Assembly: GCA_937889645.1 (NCBI GenBank)
Contig: CALBZE010000061.1
Span: 1 to 64,000 of the forward strand
Direction: 5' to 3'
From: an uncultured bacterium
GTDB taxonomy: Bacteria > Gemmatimonadota > Gemmatimonadetes > Longimicrobiales > RSA9
DNA length: 64,000 nucleotides
Shown here: positions 8,522 through 17,732 of the stretch, piece after piece
How positions within the stretch are numbered: the first letter of the stretch is position 1
How the letters are laid out: each line of letters opens with the position of its first letter
Program-made: the position numbers and the translations under genes
The notes under the pieces: generated by a model
What the model was told of the DNA's origin: nothing
Database searches by the model: none
Seen by the model: the letters and a program-made list of their open reading frames with translations, nothing else

Positions 8522-8570
8522 GCGTCGCGATTTCCGTCCTGCCGCAGGCAACGGCCGGGCCGGCGCCGGC

Positions 8571-10346
8571 TCAGGTGGTCGCTTCGGCGGTATAGCCGGC
8601 GTCGGCCGGCCGCGGCGCGTCCAGCGTGATCACCTCGATCGGCCTGCTGACCGAGAACGTCGTCTCGATCGTCCGCCCATCGGGTAGCGCGGCCATGGCG
8701 CGGATCGGGATGTCGAATGGCAGATAGCAGACCCAGAAGCGGCCGTTCTCGCCCGTCACCGTCCGCGCCTCCAACGGCACCCGACGCACCATGACGGGTT
8801 GACCGCCGGCGTACGAGACGTCGTCCCGGGCCCATTGGATCGCAACCGGCGCGCCGGCAACGAGCAGCCCGGTCTCCGGGTCGCGGACCGTGCCCACGAC
8901 CACGCCGGTCGGCTCGCCGGGTCGGACGACGCTGGGCATGACGTCGGGGTCCAGGACCGGGCAGGCTTCGGCGAGGATTCGGTCGAGCGGGGGCACCGCC
9001 AGCTCGATTGGCCCGACGTCGCCTTCGGTGACGGCGATCTCGACCGACGGCAGTGCGGCGACCGGGAGCGAATCGAGGCGCGGGTGCCAGAACTCGACGC
9101 CGTACACGCCCGGCGGAATCTCCGAGAACCGGAACCGGCCGGCCTCGTTCGCCACGGTTCGATAGGTCGTGCCCGACAGACGAACCGTCGCGCCGCCGAG
9201 CGGCTTCCCGGTCGTACCGTCGCGTACGATCCCGTCGATCCTCGCGCGCACGGCCACATCGATCGGCTCGCGACCCGGCAGGTGCACCCGCGTGATCTCG
9301 CCGCCGTCCACCTGGAACGCCACCGTCCGCACCTGCGGCATCGAGGTCACGCCCCAGACCGACGAGATCTCCGTGAGCGGCATGCGGATGAACCACCGCC
9401 GGACGAACCATGCGCCGTTCGGCAGGGTGGCGAAGTCGACCCGCCCCCGGGCGCCGGCCGTCGGGTAACGCGAATTCGGCGCGACGTACGTGAACTCGAG
9501 GTAGCGCAGCTGGGCGCTGTGCGCGTCCAGCCAGAAGGTTCCCTGGATATCGGGGACGTTGCGTCCGCGAACCGGCTCGAAAGCGAGCCCGACCAGCCCC
9601 GCGGCCTCGCCCTGGCCGGGGACGAGCCGCATGCAGTGGTGCTCCACGAACGAGTCCGAGAGGAGGACCTCCGCGCTGGGCGCGAAGAAGTCGAAATACT
9701 TGCCGCCGTCTACGGCACGGATGTACCCCTCCCGGGCGAGCTCTTCGGCCGGCCGGCTCCCGAAGGGCTTCGCGTAGGTCCCGGAATGCGGGCGCATCTC
9801 GTCCTTGAGCACGCGCTCTCCGTCGAGGTCCAGCCGGCGCCGGTACGTCACGCCCTCGAAACGGAGCCCCCGCTCCCGTTCGGACCTCACGGCCGCGTCC
9901 AGCGCCTTGCGCGCTTCGGTCCAGACCCGCGCCGTCGCCGCCGCCATCTCGTTCGAGCGAACGGCGCAATTGCGGTCTTCGCCGACCACCGTGAGCTCGG
10001 CGAGCGTGATCGGTTGCATCGGGAGTTCCATCCGGTGATCGAGCACCTTCCCGACGGTCAGCTCGATCACGGGCGACGTCACCGTCTCGTAGCCGATCCG
10101 GTCCACGCGCAGCGTGTACTCCCCGGCGGCGGGCGCGAACATGAAGAACCGCCCCGAGGCATCGCTCCAGGCGGTACTCAGGCGCACGCCGGCGCTGTTC
10201 CATAGGGAGATCATCGCTGCTTCGACCGGCCTGTTCGTCCCGGCCTCGACGACCTGGCCGCGAAGGGTCTGGGAGTGGAGCGGGTGGGTGGCCGCGGCCA
10301 GCGCGACCGACGCCGCGGCCGCGGAAAGCCTCCAAGCAGTGACCAT
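8571..10346 (-). CDS. Large exported protein with carboxypeptidase-regulatory-like domains
   Basis: The 591-residue product has a signal peptide (cut near THPLHSQ). It then has a carboxypeptidase-regulatory-like beta-sandwich (LRGQVVEAGTNRPVEAAMISL to LRVDRIGYETV), like the N-terminal plug-side domain of TonB-dependent receptors. Two more such domains occur near residues 367-430 (GIVRDGTTGKPLGGATVRL) and 490-575 (VVVGTVRDPETGLLVAGAPV). The middle region (about 120-350) has no motif I can name. Proteins of this build are frequent in Gemmatimonadota genomes and are probably periplasmic or outer-membrane associated. A strong GAGGAGG ribosome site lies 5 nt before the ATG. I cannot assign a function. 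Confidence 0.85.
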   Translation of the reverse strand: MVTAWRLSAAAASVALAAATHPLHSQTLRGQVVEAGTNRPVEAAMISLWNSAGVRLSTAWSDASGRFFMFAPAAGEYTLRVDRIGYETVTSPVIELTVGKVLDHRMELPMQPITLAELTVVGEDRNCAVRSNEMAAATARVWTEARKALDAAVRSERERGLRFEGVTYRRRLDLDGERVLKDEMRPHSGTYAKPFGSRPAEELAREGYIRAVDGGKYFDFFAPSAEVLLSDSFVEHHCMRLVPGQGEAAGLVGLAFEPVRGRNVPDIQGTFWLDAHSAQLRYLEFTYVAPNSRYPTAGARGRVDFATLPNGAWFVRRWFIRMPLTEISSVWGVTSMPQVRTVAFQVDGGEITRVHLPGREPIDVAVRARIDGIVRDGTTGKPLGGATVRLSGTTYRTVANEAGRFRFSEIPPGVYGVEFWHPRLDSLPVAALPSVEIAVTEGDVGPIELAVPPLDRILAEACPVLDPDVMPSVVRPGEPTGVVVGTVRDPETGLLVAGAPVAIQWARDDVSYAGGQPVMVRRVPLEARTVTGENGRFWVCYLPFDIPIRAMAALPDGRTIETTFSVSRPIEVITLDAPRPADAGYTAEATT

Positions 10347-10377
10347 AGTCGCCTCCTCGTACCGTAGCGATACGATC

Positions 10378-10405
10378 GGATTACCAAATCAACGATCGAA
10401 GTCAA
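10378..10405 (-). promoter_or_regulatory. Promoter of the exported carboxypeptidase-regulatory-like gene
   Basis: On the minus strand, TTGACT (10405-10400) and TAATCC (10383-10378) are 16 nt apart, about 32 nt upstream of the ATG at 10346. Confidence 0.55.
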
Positions 10406-10518
10406 GGTTTTCGGACGCGGTTCGGGCCCGGCATCCCGGCGGGGCCCGGGGGCGTGCGCCGGCTCGTCGCGCGCGGGCACGCGGCGCACCGCCGGCGCAG
10501 GATTCCGGTGGGTTCGGG

Positions 10519-10547
10519 TTGATTCGAGAGCCGGGAGTCGCTATATT
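10519..10547 (+). promoter_or_regulatory. Sigma-A-like promoter of rpmE
   Basis: TTGATT at 10519-10524 and TATATT at 10542-10547 are separated by 17 nt. Transcription would start near 10554, leaving a leader of about 55 nt before the rpmE ATG. Confidence 0.7.
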
Positions 10548-10562
10548 TCCAGGGTTTGCAAT

Positions 10563-10591
10563 GGCCCTCGTTCTCAGGGCCGTTCCTTTTT
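10563..10591 (+). promoter_or_regulatory. Hairpin plus T-tract in the rpmE leader (possible attenuator)
   Basis: GGCCCT (10563-10568) pairs with AGGGCC (10576-10581) around a 7-nt loop. The tract GTTCCTTTTT ends at 10591, and a GAGG ribosome site follows at 10596-10599. The layout is that of an intrinsic terminator inside the 5' leader. L31 leaders that regulate rpmE are known in several phyla. This one is recognised only from its shape. Confidence 0.45.
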
Positions 10592-10608
10592 CGGCGAGGC
10601 GTACGGCG

Positions 10609-10818
10609 ATGAAGCAGGGCATCCATCCCGACTACAAGGAAGCCACCGTGCACTGCGCGTGTGGCAACACGTTCCAGACGCGGAGCACGCTGGCGGAGCT
10701 GCACGTCGAGATCTGCTCGGCGTGTCACCCGTACTTCACAGGCCGGCAGAAGCTGGTCGACACGGCGGGCCGGGTGGAGCGGTTCCAAAGGAAGTGGGGC
10801 GAGAAGGCCGCCAAGTGA
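10609..10818 (+). CDS. rpmE: 50S ribosomal protein L31 (zinc-binding type)
   Basis: The 69-residue protein starts MKQGIHPDYKEATVHCACGNTF and ends with the usual basic tail. Four cysteines (C16, C18, C36, C39) identify the zinc-binding C+ form of L31, rather than the zinc-free paralogue made under zinc limitation. L31 sits on the central protuberance of the large subunit and bridges to the small subunit. The ATG at 10609 gives the canonical length; the open frame upstream is non-coding. It has its own promoter and a leader hairpin, and is followed by a terminator-like hairpin before prfA. Confidence 0.97.
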   Translation: MKQGIHPDYKEATVHCACGNTFQTRSTLAELHVEICSACHPYFTGRQKLVDTAGRVERFQRKWGEKAAK

Positions 10819-10829
10819 GAGTGGACGGA

Positions 10830-10856
10830 GAGCCGGGCGCAGGACCCGGCTCTTTC
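10830..10856 (+). terminator. Hairpin terminator after rpmE
   Basis: An 8-bp stem pairs 10830-10837 (GAGCCGGG) with 10845-10852 (CCCGGCTC), with a 7-nt loop. The tail is TTTCGCCATT. It lies 11 nt after the rpmE stop. Confidence 0.65.
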
Positions 10857-10885
10857 GCCATTGAAGTGTGGGTCAGGTGATCGTA

Positions 10886-11959
<1,074 letters not shown>

Positions 11960-11969
11960 GGTGCGAACC

Positions 11970-12857
11970 GTGGCCGACACGGCGTTGGCGATCGCCCGTG
12001 CCGCCGCCGACTACATGGCGGAGCGAGGCATAGAGAACGCGCGCTTGGAATCGGAGCTGATGCTCGCCTCGGTGCTCGGGATGTCGCGCCTGGAGCTGTA
12101 CCTCCACCACGATCGGCCGCTGGTCGAGGCCGAGAAGGCGGCGTTCCGGACGATGGTGCGGCGCCGGGTGAAGCGGGAGCCGCTGCAGTACATCCTCGGC
12201 GAGGCGCACTTCCGCGAGTTGAGGCTCCGGGTGGACCGGCGGGTGCTGATTCCGCGGCCGGAGACGGAGGTGCTGGTCGGCGAGGTCCTCGCCTGGGCCA
12301 ACGCGAGGGCGGCGGCCGGCGCGGGTGCGGCCGGGCTCACGGCGGTCGACGTCGGGACCGGCTCGGGCGCGATCGCGCTCAGTCTGGCGAAGGAGGGTCC
12401 GTTCGCGCGGGTCGTCGCGACGGACATCTCGGCCGGCGCGCTCGAGGTGGCGCGCGGGAACGCGGAGCGGAACGGCGTCGCCGACCGGGTCGAGTTCCGG
12501 CAGGGCGCGCTCTGGGAAGCGGTGGAGACGGGCGAACGATTCGACGTCGTCGTGTCGAACCCGCCGTACGTGGCGGAGTCGGATCGGTCGACGCTCCAGC
12601 CGGAAGTGGCAGAGTGGGAGCCGGCGGAGGCGCTCTTCGCGCCGGGCGACGGGCTGGCCGTGATCGAGGCGCTGGTCGACGGGGCGCCCGAGCGCCTGCG
12701 GCCGGGCGGCCTGCTGGCGTTGGAGATCGGGGCCGGGCAGGCGCGGCGCGTGGTCGAGCGGATCGAGAGCCGCGGGGCGTACGGCACGCCGCGGGTCGTG
12801 AAGGACCTGGCCGGCCGCGAGCGCGTGGTCCTCGCGGAGGTCGCACCACTTGCGTAA
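11970..12857 (+). CDS. prmC: Release factor glutamine methyltransferase
   Basis: PrmC methylates the GGQ glutamine of release factors using SAM. The N-terminal helical domain (ARLESELMLASVLGMSRLELYLH, YILGEAHFRELRLRV, LIPRPETE) leads into the methyltransferase fold with SAM loop VDVGTGSGAIALSLA. The substrate-binding NPPY is at about residue 197 (VVSNPPYVAES). GTG 11970 is preferred because GAGGTG lies 6 nt upstream; GTG 11961 would add three residues. It sits directly after prfA, its partner gene. Confidence 0.95.
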   Translation: MADTALAIARAAADYMAERGIENARLESELMLASVLGMSRLELYLHHDRPLVEAEKAAFRTMVRRRVKREPLQYILGEAHFRELRLRVDRRVLIPRPETEVLVGEVLAWANARAAAGAGAAGLTAVDVGTGSGAIALSLAKEGPFARVVATDISAGALEVARGNAERNGVADRVEFRQGALWEAVETGERFDVVVSNPPYVAESDRSTLQPEVAEWEPAEALFAPGDGLAVIEALVDGAPERLRPGGLLALEIGAGQARRVVERIESRGAYGTPRVVKDLAGRERVVLAEVAPLA

Positions 12858-12877
12858 GTGGAGACGAAAGGCGAATC

Positions 12878-13240
12878 ATGCTTGATGCTACGATGGACAA
12901 GGCACGCGAGCTGGGGCGGCTGCTCGGACAGACGGCCGAGTACCAGGCGCTGCAGCGCGCGCGGCAACGGCTCGGCGAGGACCGCGAGGTCGTCACGCTC
13001 GTGAACCGCGTCGCCGAGCTGGAACAGGGGATCGCGCTCGCGCTCCAGCGTGGCGAGGCGCCGGAGGACGCCGTGCGCGAGGAGTACGAACGCGTCGTCT
13101 CGGAACTGCAGGCGAGTCCGGTCTATCAGGGTCTGATCGCCGCCCAGGCGAACTTCGATCGCGTCCTGGGGCGGGTCAACGACGAGATCGCGAAAGGCAT
13201 GGAAGCCGGAGCGCAGTCGAGGATCATCCTCCCCTCCTGA
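12878..13240 (+). CDS. YlbF/YmcA-family small helical protein
   Basis: The 120-residue protein is almost all helix, with the family pattern MDKARELGRLLGQTAEYQALQRA and a second heptad-rich helix pair. It resembles the Com_YlbF family. In Bacillus, YlbF, YmcA and YaaT form a complex that affects competence and biofilm formation and acts with RNase Y in mRNA maturation. The function in this organism is unknown. It lies 20 nt after prmC and 12 nt before the CDP-alcohol transferase gene, so is probably in the same message. Confidence 0.75.
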   Translation: MLDATMDKARELGRLLGQTAEYQALQRARQRLGEDREVVTLVNRVAELEQGIALALQRGEAPEDAVREEYERVVSELQASPVYQGLIAAQANFDRVLGRVNDEIAKGMEAGAQSRIILPS

Positions 13241-13252
13241 AAACGACCGCCC

Positions 13253-13930
13253 ATGGTCAGTCTCGAATCACTGCGCGGGAGCGTCTACCGGGCGATCCGT
13301 CCGCTGACGGATGCCCTGGTTCGGCGGGAGGTGCATCCGAACCTCCTGACGACGATCGGGTTCCTGGTCACCATGACGTCGGCGTTCGCGTTCCACCAGC
13401 ACCAGATCCGGCTGGCCGGTTTCCTGGTGTTGCTGGGCGGGGCGTTCGACATCCTGGACGGCCGCGTCGCACGCCTCTCGCATCTGGGCAGCAAGTTCGG
13501 TGCGTTCTACGACTCGACGCTGGATCGGATCAGCGAGATCGCCGTCTACTTCGGGTTGCTCTCCCTCTACAACGATTACCGCCTCGAGCTCGGCGATGTG
13601 GGGATGATCTATCTGATCATGCTCGCAATGGCGGGATCGTTGATGATCAGTTATACTCGGGCCCGTGCGGAGGCGCTGGGGCTGGATTGCCGCGTCGGGC
13701 TCATGCCGCGGGCCGAGCGGGTCGTGCTGATCGGCGGCTCCGCTTTGTTCTTCGGCGACGCATGGGACGGGATCGTCCTGAAGGGGGTGATCGTCGTCCT
13801 TGCCATCCTGACCAACATCACGGCGTTCCAGCGAATCGTCTGGGTCTACAAGCACGCGGGGGGCGTGCCGCTGGACGCGCCGGTAACTGCCGGGACATCA
13901 ACGAACGAGGAAGACCGTGAAGCAAGGTAG
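13253..13930 (+). CDS. CDP-alcohol phosphatidyltransferase, probably phosphatidylinositol(-phosphate) synthase
   Basis: The 225-residue membrane protein has about six helices and the full CDP-alcohol phosphotransferase motif: D66, D69-G70, A73-R74, G83, D87, D91 (FDILDGRVARL, then GAFYDSTLD). These enzymes move a phosphatidyl group from CDP-diacylglycerol to an alcohol. The gene overlaps the start of the inositol-3-phosphate synthase gene by 14 nt, so the most likely acceptor is inositol 1-phosphate or inositol. That would give phosphatidylinositol phosphate or phosphatidylinositol. The family is certain; the acceptor is inferred from context. A phosphatidylglycerophosphate synthase role is the main alternative. 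Confidence 0.88.
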   Translation: MVSLESLRGSVYRAIRPLTDALVRREVHPNLLTTIGFLVTMTSAFAFHQHQIRLAGFLVLLGGAFDILDGRVARLSHLGSKFGAFYDSTLDRISEIAVYFGLLSLYNDYRLELGDVGMIYLIMLAMAGSLMISYTRARAEALGLDCRVGLMPRAERVVLIGGSALFFGDAWDGIVLKGVIVVLAILTNITAFQRIVWVYKHAGGVPLDAPVTAGTSTNEEDREAR

Positions 13931-15230
13931 TCAGATCGCGCCGGCGACCGGTCGGCTTGGGGTTCTCACGCCCGGTCTGGGTGCAGTTGCTACGACATTC
14001 ATTGCGGGCGTCGAAGCGGTGCGGCGGGGTTTGGCGCAGCCGATCGGATCGCTGACGCAGATGGGGAACATCCGGCTGGGGAAGCGCACGGAGGGCCGTC
14101 AGCCGAAGATCAAGGATTTCGTGCCGCTGGCCGCGCTCGAGGACCTGGTGTTCGGGGCGTGGGACCCGATTCCGGACGACGCGTACGAGAGCGCGGTCAA
14201 GGCGGGCGTGCTGGAAGCGCGGCACATCGAGCCGATCGCGGATTTCCTCAAGCAGATCAAGCCGATGCCGGCCGTGTTCGACAAGAACTACGTCCGGCGG
14301 CTGGACGGCACGAACGTCAAGAAGGGGCGCAGCCAGATGGACCTGGCGGAGCAGCTCCGGGACGACATCCGCCGCTTCGGGCAGGAGCACGGCTGCGATC
14401 GGATGGTGATGGTCTGGTGCGGCTCGACCGAGGTCTACATGAAGCCGAGCGAAGCGCATCAGACGATCGAGGCGTTCGAGAAGGCGATGGAGACGAACGA
14501 CCCGGCGATCGCGCCGTCGATGGTGTACGCGTACGCGGCGATCATGGAAGGAGTGCCGTACGCGAACGGTGCGCCGAACCTGACGGTCGACATCCCGGCG
14601 CTGCAGCAGCTCGCCCGGGAGCGGGGCGTGCCGATCGCGGGGAAGGACTTCAAGACCGGGCAGACGCTGATGAAGACGATCATCGCGCCCGGGCTGAAGG
14701 CGCGCATGCTCGGTCTGAGCGGGTGGTTCAGCACGAACATCCTGGGGAACCGGGACGGCGCGGTGCTCGACGATCCGGACTCGTTCAAGACGAAGGAGGA
14801 GTCGAAGCTCGGCGTGCTCGAGTACATCCTGCAGCCGGAGCTCTACCCGGAGCTGTACGGCGACGTGTACCACAAGGTGCGGATCAACTACTACCCGCCG
14901 CGCGGCGACAACAAGGAAGGGTGGGACAACCTCGACATCTTCGGGTGGATGGGCTACCCGATGCAGATCAAGGTGGACTTCCTGTGCCGGGACTCGATCC
15001 TGGCGGCGCCGATCGTGCTGGATCTGGCGCTGTTCCTGGACCTGGCGCAGCGTGCGGAGATGTCGGGGATCCAGGAGTGGCTGTCCTTCTACTTCAAGAG
15101 CCCGATGACGGCGCCGGAGCTGTACCCCGAGCACGACATCTTCATCCAGCACATGAAGCTGAAGAACACGCTGCGGCACCTGATGGGCGAGGAGCAGATC
15201 ACGCATCTCGGGATCGAGTACTACGAGTAG
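13917..15230 (+). CDS. ino1: Myo-inositol-1-phosphate synthase (inositol-3-phosphate synthase)
   Basis: The enzyme isomerises glucose 6-phosphate to L-myo-inositol 1-phosphate using NAD+. Family marks include the dinucleotide-binding N-terminus (LGVLTPGLGAVATT), GWFSTNILGNRDGAVLDDP and the signature SFKTKEESKLGVLEYILQPE, which carries catalytic lysines. The 437 residues match the bacterial family. The GTG start at 13917 lies inside the end of the preceding phosphatidyltransferase gene, so the pair is translationally coupled. Together they would supply inositol for a phospholipid headgroup. I see no dedicated phosphatase gene beside them. Confidence 0.95.
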   Translation: MKQGSQIAPATGRLGVLTPGLGAVATTFIAGVEAVRRGLAQPIGSLTQMGNIRLGKRTEGRQPKIKDFVPLAALEDLVFGAWDPIPDDAYESAVKAGVLEARHIEPIADFLKQIKPMPAVFDKNYVRRLDGTNVKKGRSQMDLAEQLRDDIRRFGQEHGCDRMVMVWCGSTEVYMKPSEAHQTIEAFEKAMETNDPAIAPSMVYAYAAIMEGVPYANGAPNLTVDIPALQQLARERGVPIAGKDFKTGQTLMKTIIAPGLKARMLGLSGWFSTNILGNRDGAVLDDPDSFKTKEESKLGVLEYILQPELYPELYGDVYHKVRINYYPPRGDNKEGWDNLDIFGWMGYPMQIKVDFLCRDSILAAPIVLDLALFLDLAQRAEMSGIQEWLSFYFKSPMTAPELYPEHDIFIQHMKLKNTLRHLMGEEQITHLGIEYYE

Positions 15231-15311
15231 GGAGGCGGACGCGGACGTCCCCGCCGGGCGGGTGGGGCGGACGGGTTGAAGCGGAGGTCTGCGGAATCTT
15301 ATGGCGGACCT

Positions 15312-15350
15312 GGGGCGGTGCGGGCCGCGGCTCGGACCGCCCCTTCGTCA
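15312..15350 (+). terminator. Hairpin terminator after the inositol synthase gene
   Basis: GGGGCGGT (15312-15319) pairs with ACCGCCCC (15336-15343) around a 16-nt loop. The tail is TTCGTC. It lies between ino1 and tmk; the short tail makes it a moderate candidate. Confidence 0.5.
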
Positions 15351-15365
15351 TGGCGGAGCGGGTGC

Positions 15366-16001
15366 ATGGGGCTGTTCATCGTGCTGGAGGGGGTGGAGGG
15401 GTCGGGGAAGACGACGCAGGCGCGGCTGCTCGGCGAGCGGCTGGCGCGTGCCGGGATCGACCACCTGGTTACGCGGGAGCCTGGAGGCACCGCGACGGGG
15501 GAAGAGATCCGCCGGCTGTTGCTGCACGGCGGCGAGGTGCCGGCGCGGGCGGAGCTGCTGCTAATGCTCGCGGCGCGTGCCGTGTTCGTCGAGGAGGTCG
15601 TGCGGCCGGCGCTGGCGCGTGGCGCGGTGGTCGTGGCGGATCGGTACGAGCTGTCGACGCTGGCGTACCAGGGTTACGGTCGCGGGCTGCCTCTCGACGA
15701 GGTCAGGCGGATGAACGCCTTCGCAACGGGCGGGCTCACGGCCGACCTGACGTTGGTGCTGGACGTGCCGCCGGAGGTCGGGGCGGCACGCCGGGCGCGG
15801 GAGGGGCGGAACGCCGACCGGATCGAGCAGGCGGGTGAGGAGTTCCATGCGAGGGTGGCCGGGGCATACCGCTTGCTTGCTGAGACGGAGCCGGGGGTCG
15901 TGCGGATCGACGGGTCGGGGAGCGCCGAGGCGGTGCACGCCGAGATCGTGGATCTGCTGCGGTCGCGGTTCCCAGAAACATTGAAGTTCGGCGGGGGTTA
16001 G
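15366..16001 (+). CDS. tmk: Thymidylate kinase
   Basis: Tmk phosphorylates dTMP to dTDP. The P-loop is GVEGSGKTT (residues 9-17). It is followed by VTREPGGTATGEEIRRLLL, with the dTMP-binding Arg in REPGG, and the DRYELSTLAYQGYGRG motif (DRY/H family). The 211-residue length is normal. The start at ATG 15366 places the P-loop at the usual distance; an upstream open extension has no homology. The gene stands after a terminator-like hairpin and 54 nt before the processing protease gene. Confidence 0.95.
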   Translation: MGLFIVLEGVEGSGKTTQARLLGERLARAGIDHLVTREPGGTATGEEIRRLLLHGGEVPARAELLLMLAARAVFVEEVVRPALARGAVVVADRYELSTLAYQGYGRGLPLDEVRRMNAFATGGLTADLTLVLDVPPEVGAARRAREGRNADRIEQAGEEFHARVAGAYRLLAETEPGVVRIDGSGSAEAVHAEIVDLLRSRFPETLKFGGG

Positions 16002-16055
16002 AACCATGGCGGTCCGCGCTGTTGGATGGGCCGTATCCGTGGGATTGGAGGCCGG

Positions 16056-17717
16056 ATGAGGATCAAGCGGGGATTGCTGGCGCCGTCGGTGATCGCCGGG
16101 GTCGCGCTCGCGACCGGCGGCTGGCTGTTGCAGCGAGGTGCGAGCCAGGAAGGGAACGTCTACTTCCAGGCGCGCATCTTCGACGAGGTGCTGCACCACA
16201 TCTCCGATCGGTACGTAGACCCGTTGGAGCCGTCGACGCTGTACCGCATGGCGATCGACGGCTTGATCTACGAGCTCGGCGACCCGCACACGGCGTTCAT
16301 GACCCCCGAGGACTACGACGCCCTGCGCGTGCAGACGCAGGGCGAGTATGCCGGGATCGGGTCCGAGATCGACGTGCGGGACGGGTGGGTAACGATCGTT
16401 TCGCCGCTGCCGGGCTCCCCTTCGGAGCGGGCGGGCCTGCAGGCGGGCGACCGGATCATCGAGGTCGACGGCCGGTCGACGCGGGGTTGGAGCTCGAACG
16501 ACGCGGTGCGCGAGCTGCGCGGGCCGAAGGGCCAGCCGGTCGAGCTGACGGTCCAGCGGGTCGGTGTGGAGGAGCCGATCCGGTTCCGGATCGTGCGCGA
16601 CGAGATCCACATCCAGTCGGTGCCGGCGAAGTACCTCATCGAGGATGGGATCGGCTACGTGCAGCTCCGTGCGTTCAGCGAGAGCACGACGGACGAGCTG
16701 AGGACCGCGGTCCAGGAGCTGCGCAGCCAGGGGGCGCGCGGGCTGGTGCTCGACCTGCGGCGCAACCCGGGCGGGCTGCTGGACCAGGCGATCTCGGCGT
16801 CGGACCTGTTCCTGGGGCGCGGCAAGGTGGTCGCGGAGCTGCGTGGCCGGACGCCCGACATGAACCAGAAGTTCACGACGACCACCGAGGACCGGTTCGA
16901 AGGGATGCCGATCGTGGTGCTGGTCGGCCCGTCGACGGCATCCGCCGCGGAGATCCTCGCCGGCGCGTTGCAGGACCACGACCGGGCGTTGATCGTCGGT
17001 GAGCGGTCGTTCGGGAAGGGGCTGGTGCAGTCGCTGTATCGGCTCCCGGCCGGTCACTGGCTGAAGCTGACGACGGCGCGTTGGTACACGCCGGTGGGAC
17101 GCACCATTCAGCGGCCGTTCCACGTTCGCGAGGACGCGGAGGACGGAGACGAAAGGGACTCGGGCGCGGCGAAGGAGCGGGAAGTGTTCCGGACCGTCGG
17201 CGGCCGTATCGTCTACGGTGGCGGCGGGATCACCCCGGACATCGAGGTCGAGCCGGAGCGGCTCAACGAGGCCGAGCTGGAATTCGCGCAGGCGGTCCAG
17301 CGCCACGGCTCGCGGTACCGCGACGTCCTGTACGCGTACGCGATCCGCTACGTCCACGACCATCCCGAGCTCACGCCCGACTTCGAGGTGACGCCGGCGA
17401 TGCTCTCGGGGTTCTACCAGGCGCTGCAGGATCAGGGGATCGAGGTGGAGCGCCGGGTCTTCGAAGGCGCGAGCCGGTGGATCTCGTACGACCTGGGCGC
17501 CGAGATCGCGCTGGCGAAGTGGAACCGCGAGACGTCGCAGAAGCGGTGGAACGCGGAGGACCCGCAGATCCGCGTCGCGGTCGAGCTGCTGCGCGAGGCG
17601 CGGACGCCGGACGGGTTGTTCGCCGCGGCGGACCGATACCTGGAGAAGCACGCGCCGCAGGCGGAGCCCGCCGCGGCGGTCGGACATGGCACGCCGGACG
17701 GTGACACCAGGGAATAA
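16056..17717 (+). CDS. S41 carboxy-terminal processing peptidase
   Basis: The 553-residue protein has an N-terminal membrane anchor or signal (RGLLAPSVIAGVALATGGWLL). A PDZ domain follows (about 95-170: YAGIGSEIDVRDG, AGLQAGDRIIEVDG), then a tail-specific protease domain. The catalytic Ser is about S296 in STASAAEILAGAL and the Lys is K321 in GERSFGKGLVQ. The 25-residue spacing equals that of E. coli Prc (S452/K477). CTP proteases trim C-termini of periplasmic proteins, often cell-wall hydrolases. ATG 16056 is preferred, with GGAGG 4 nt upstream; ATG 16026 would add ten residues. An extra C-terminal region of about 180 residues has no motif I recognise. Confidence 0.93.
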   Translation: MRIKRGLLAPSVIAGVALATGGWLLQRGASQEGNVYFQARIFDEVLHHISDRYVDPLEPSTLYRMAIDGLIYELGDPHTAFMTPEDYDALRVQTQGEYAGIGSEIDVRDGWVTIVSPLPGSPSERAGLQAGDRIIEVDGRSTRGWSSNDAVRELRGPKGQPVELTVQRVGVEEPIRFRIVRDEIHIQSVPAKYLIEDGIGYVQLRAFSESTTDELRTAVQELRSQGARGLVLDLRRNPGGLLDQAISASDLFLGRGKVVAELRGRTPDMNQKFTTTTEDRFEGMPIVVLVGPSTASAAEILAGALQDHDRALIVGERSFGKGLVQSLYRLPAGHWLKLTTARWYTPVGRTIQRPFHVREDAEDGDERDSGAAKEREVFRTVGGRIVYGGGGITPDIEVEPERLNEAELEFAQAVQRHGSRYRDVLYAYAIRYVHDHPELTPDFEVTPAMLSGFYQALQDQGIEVERRVFEGASRWISYDLGAEIALAKWNRETSQKRWNAEDPQIRVAVELLREARTPDGLFAAADRYLEKHAPQAEPAAAVGHGTPDGDTRE

Positions 17718-17732
17718 CGGGAGCGCGACGCC

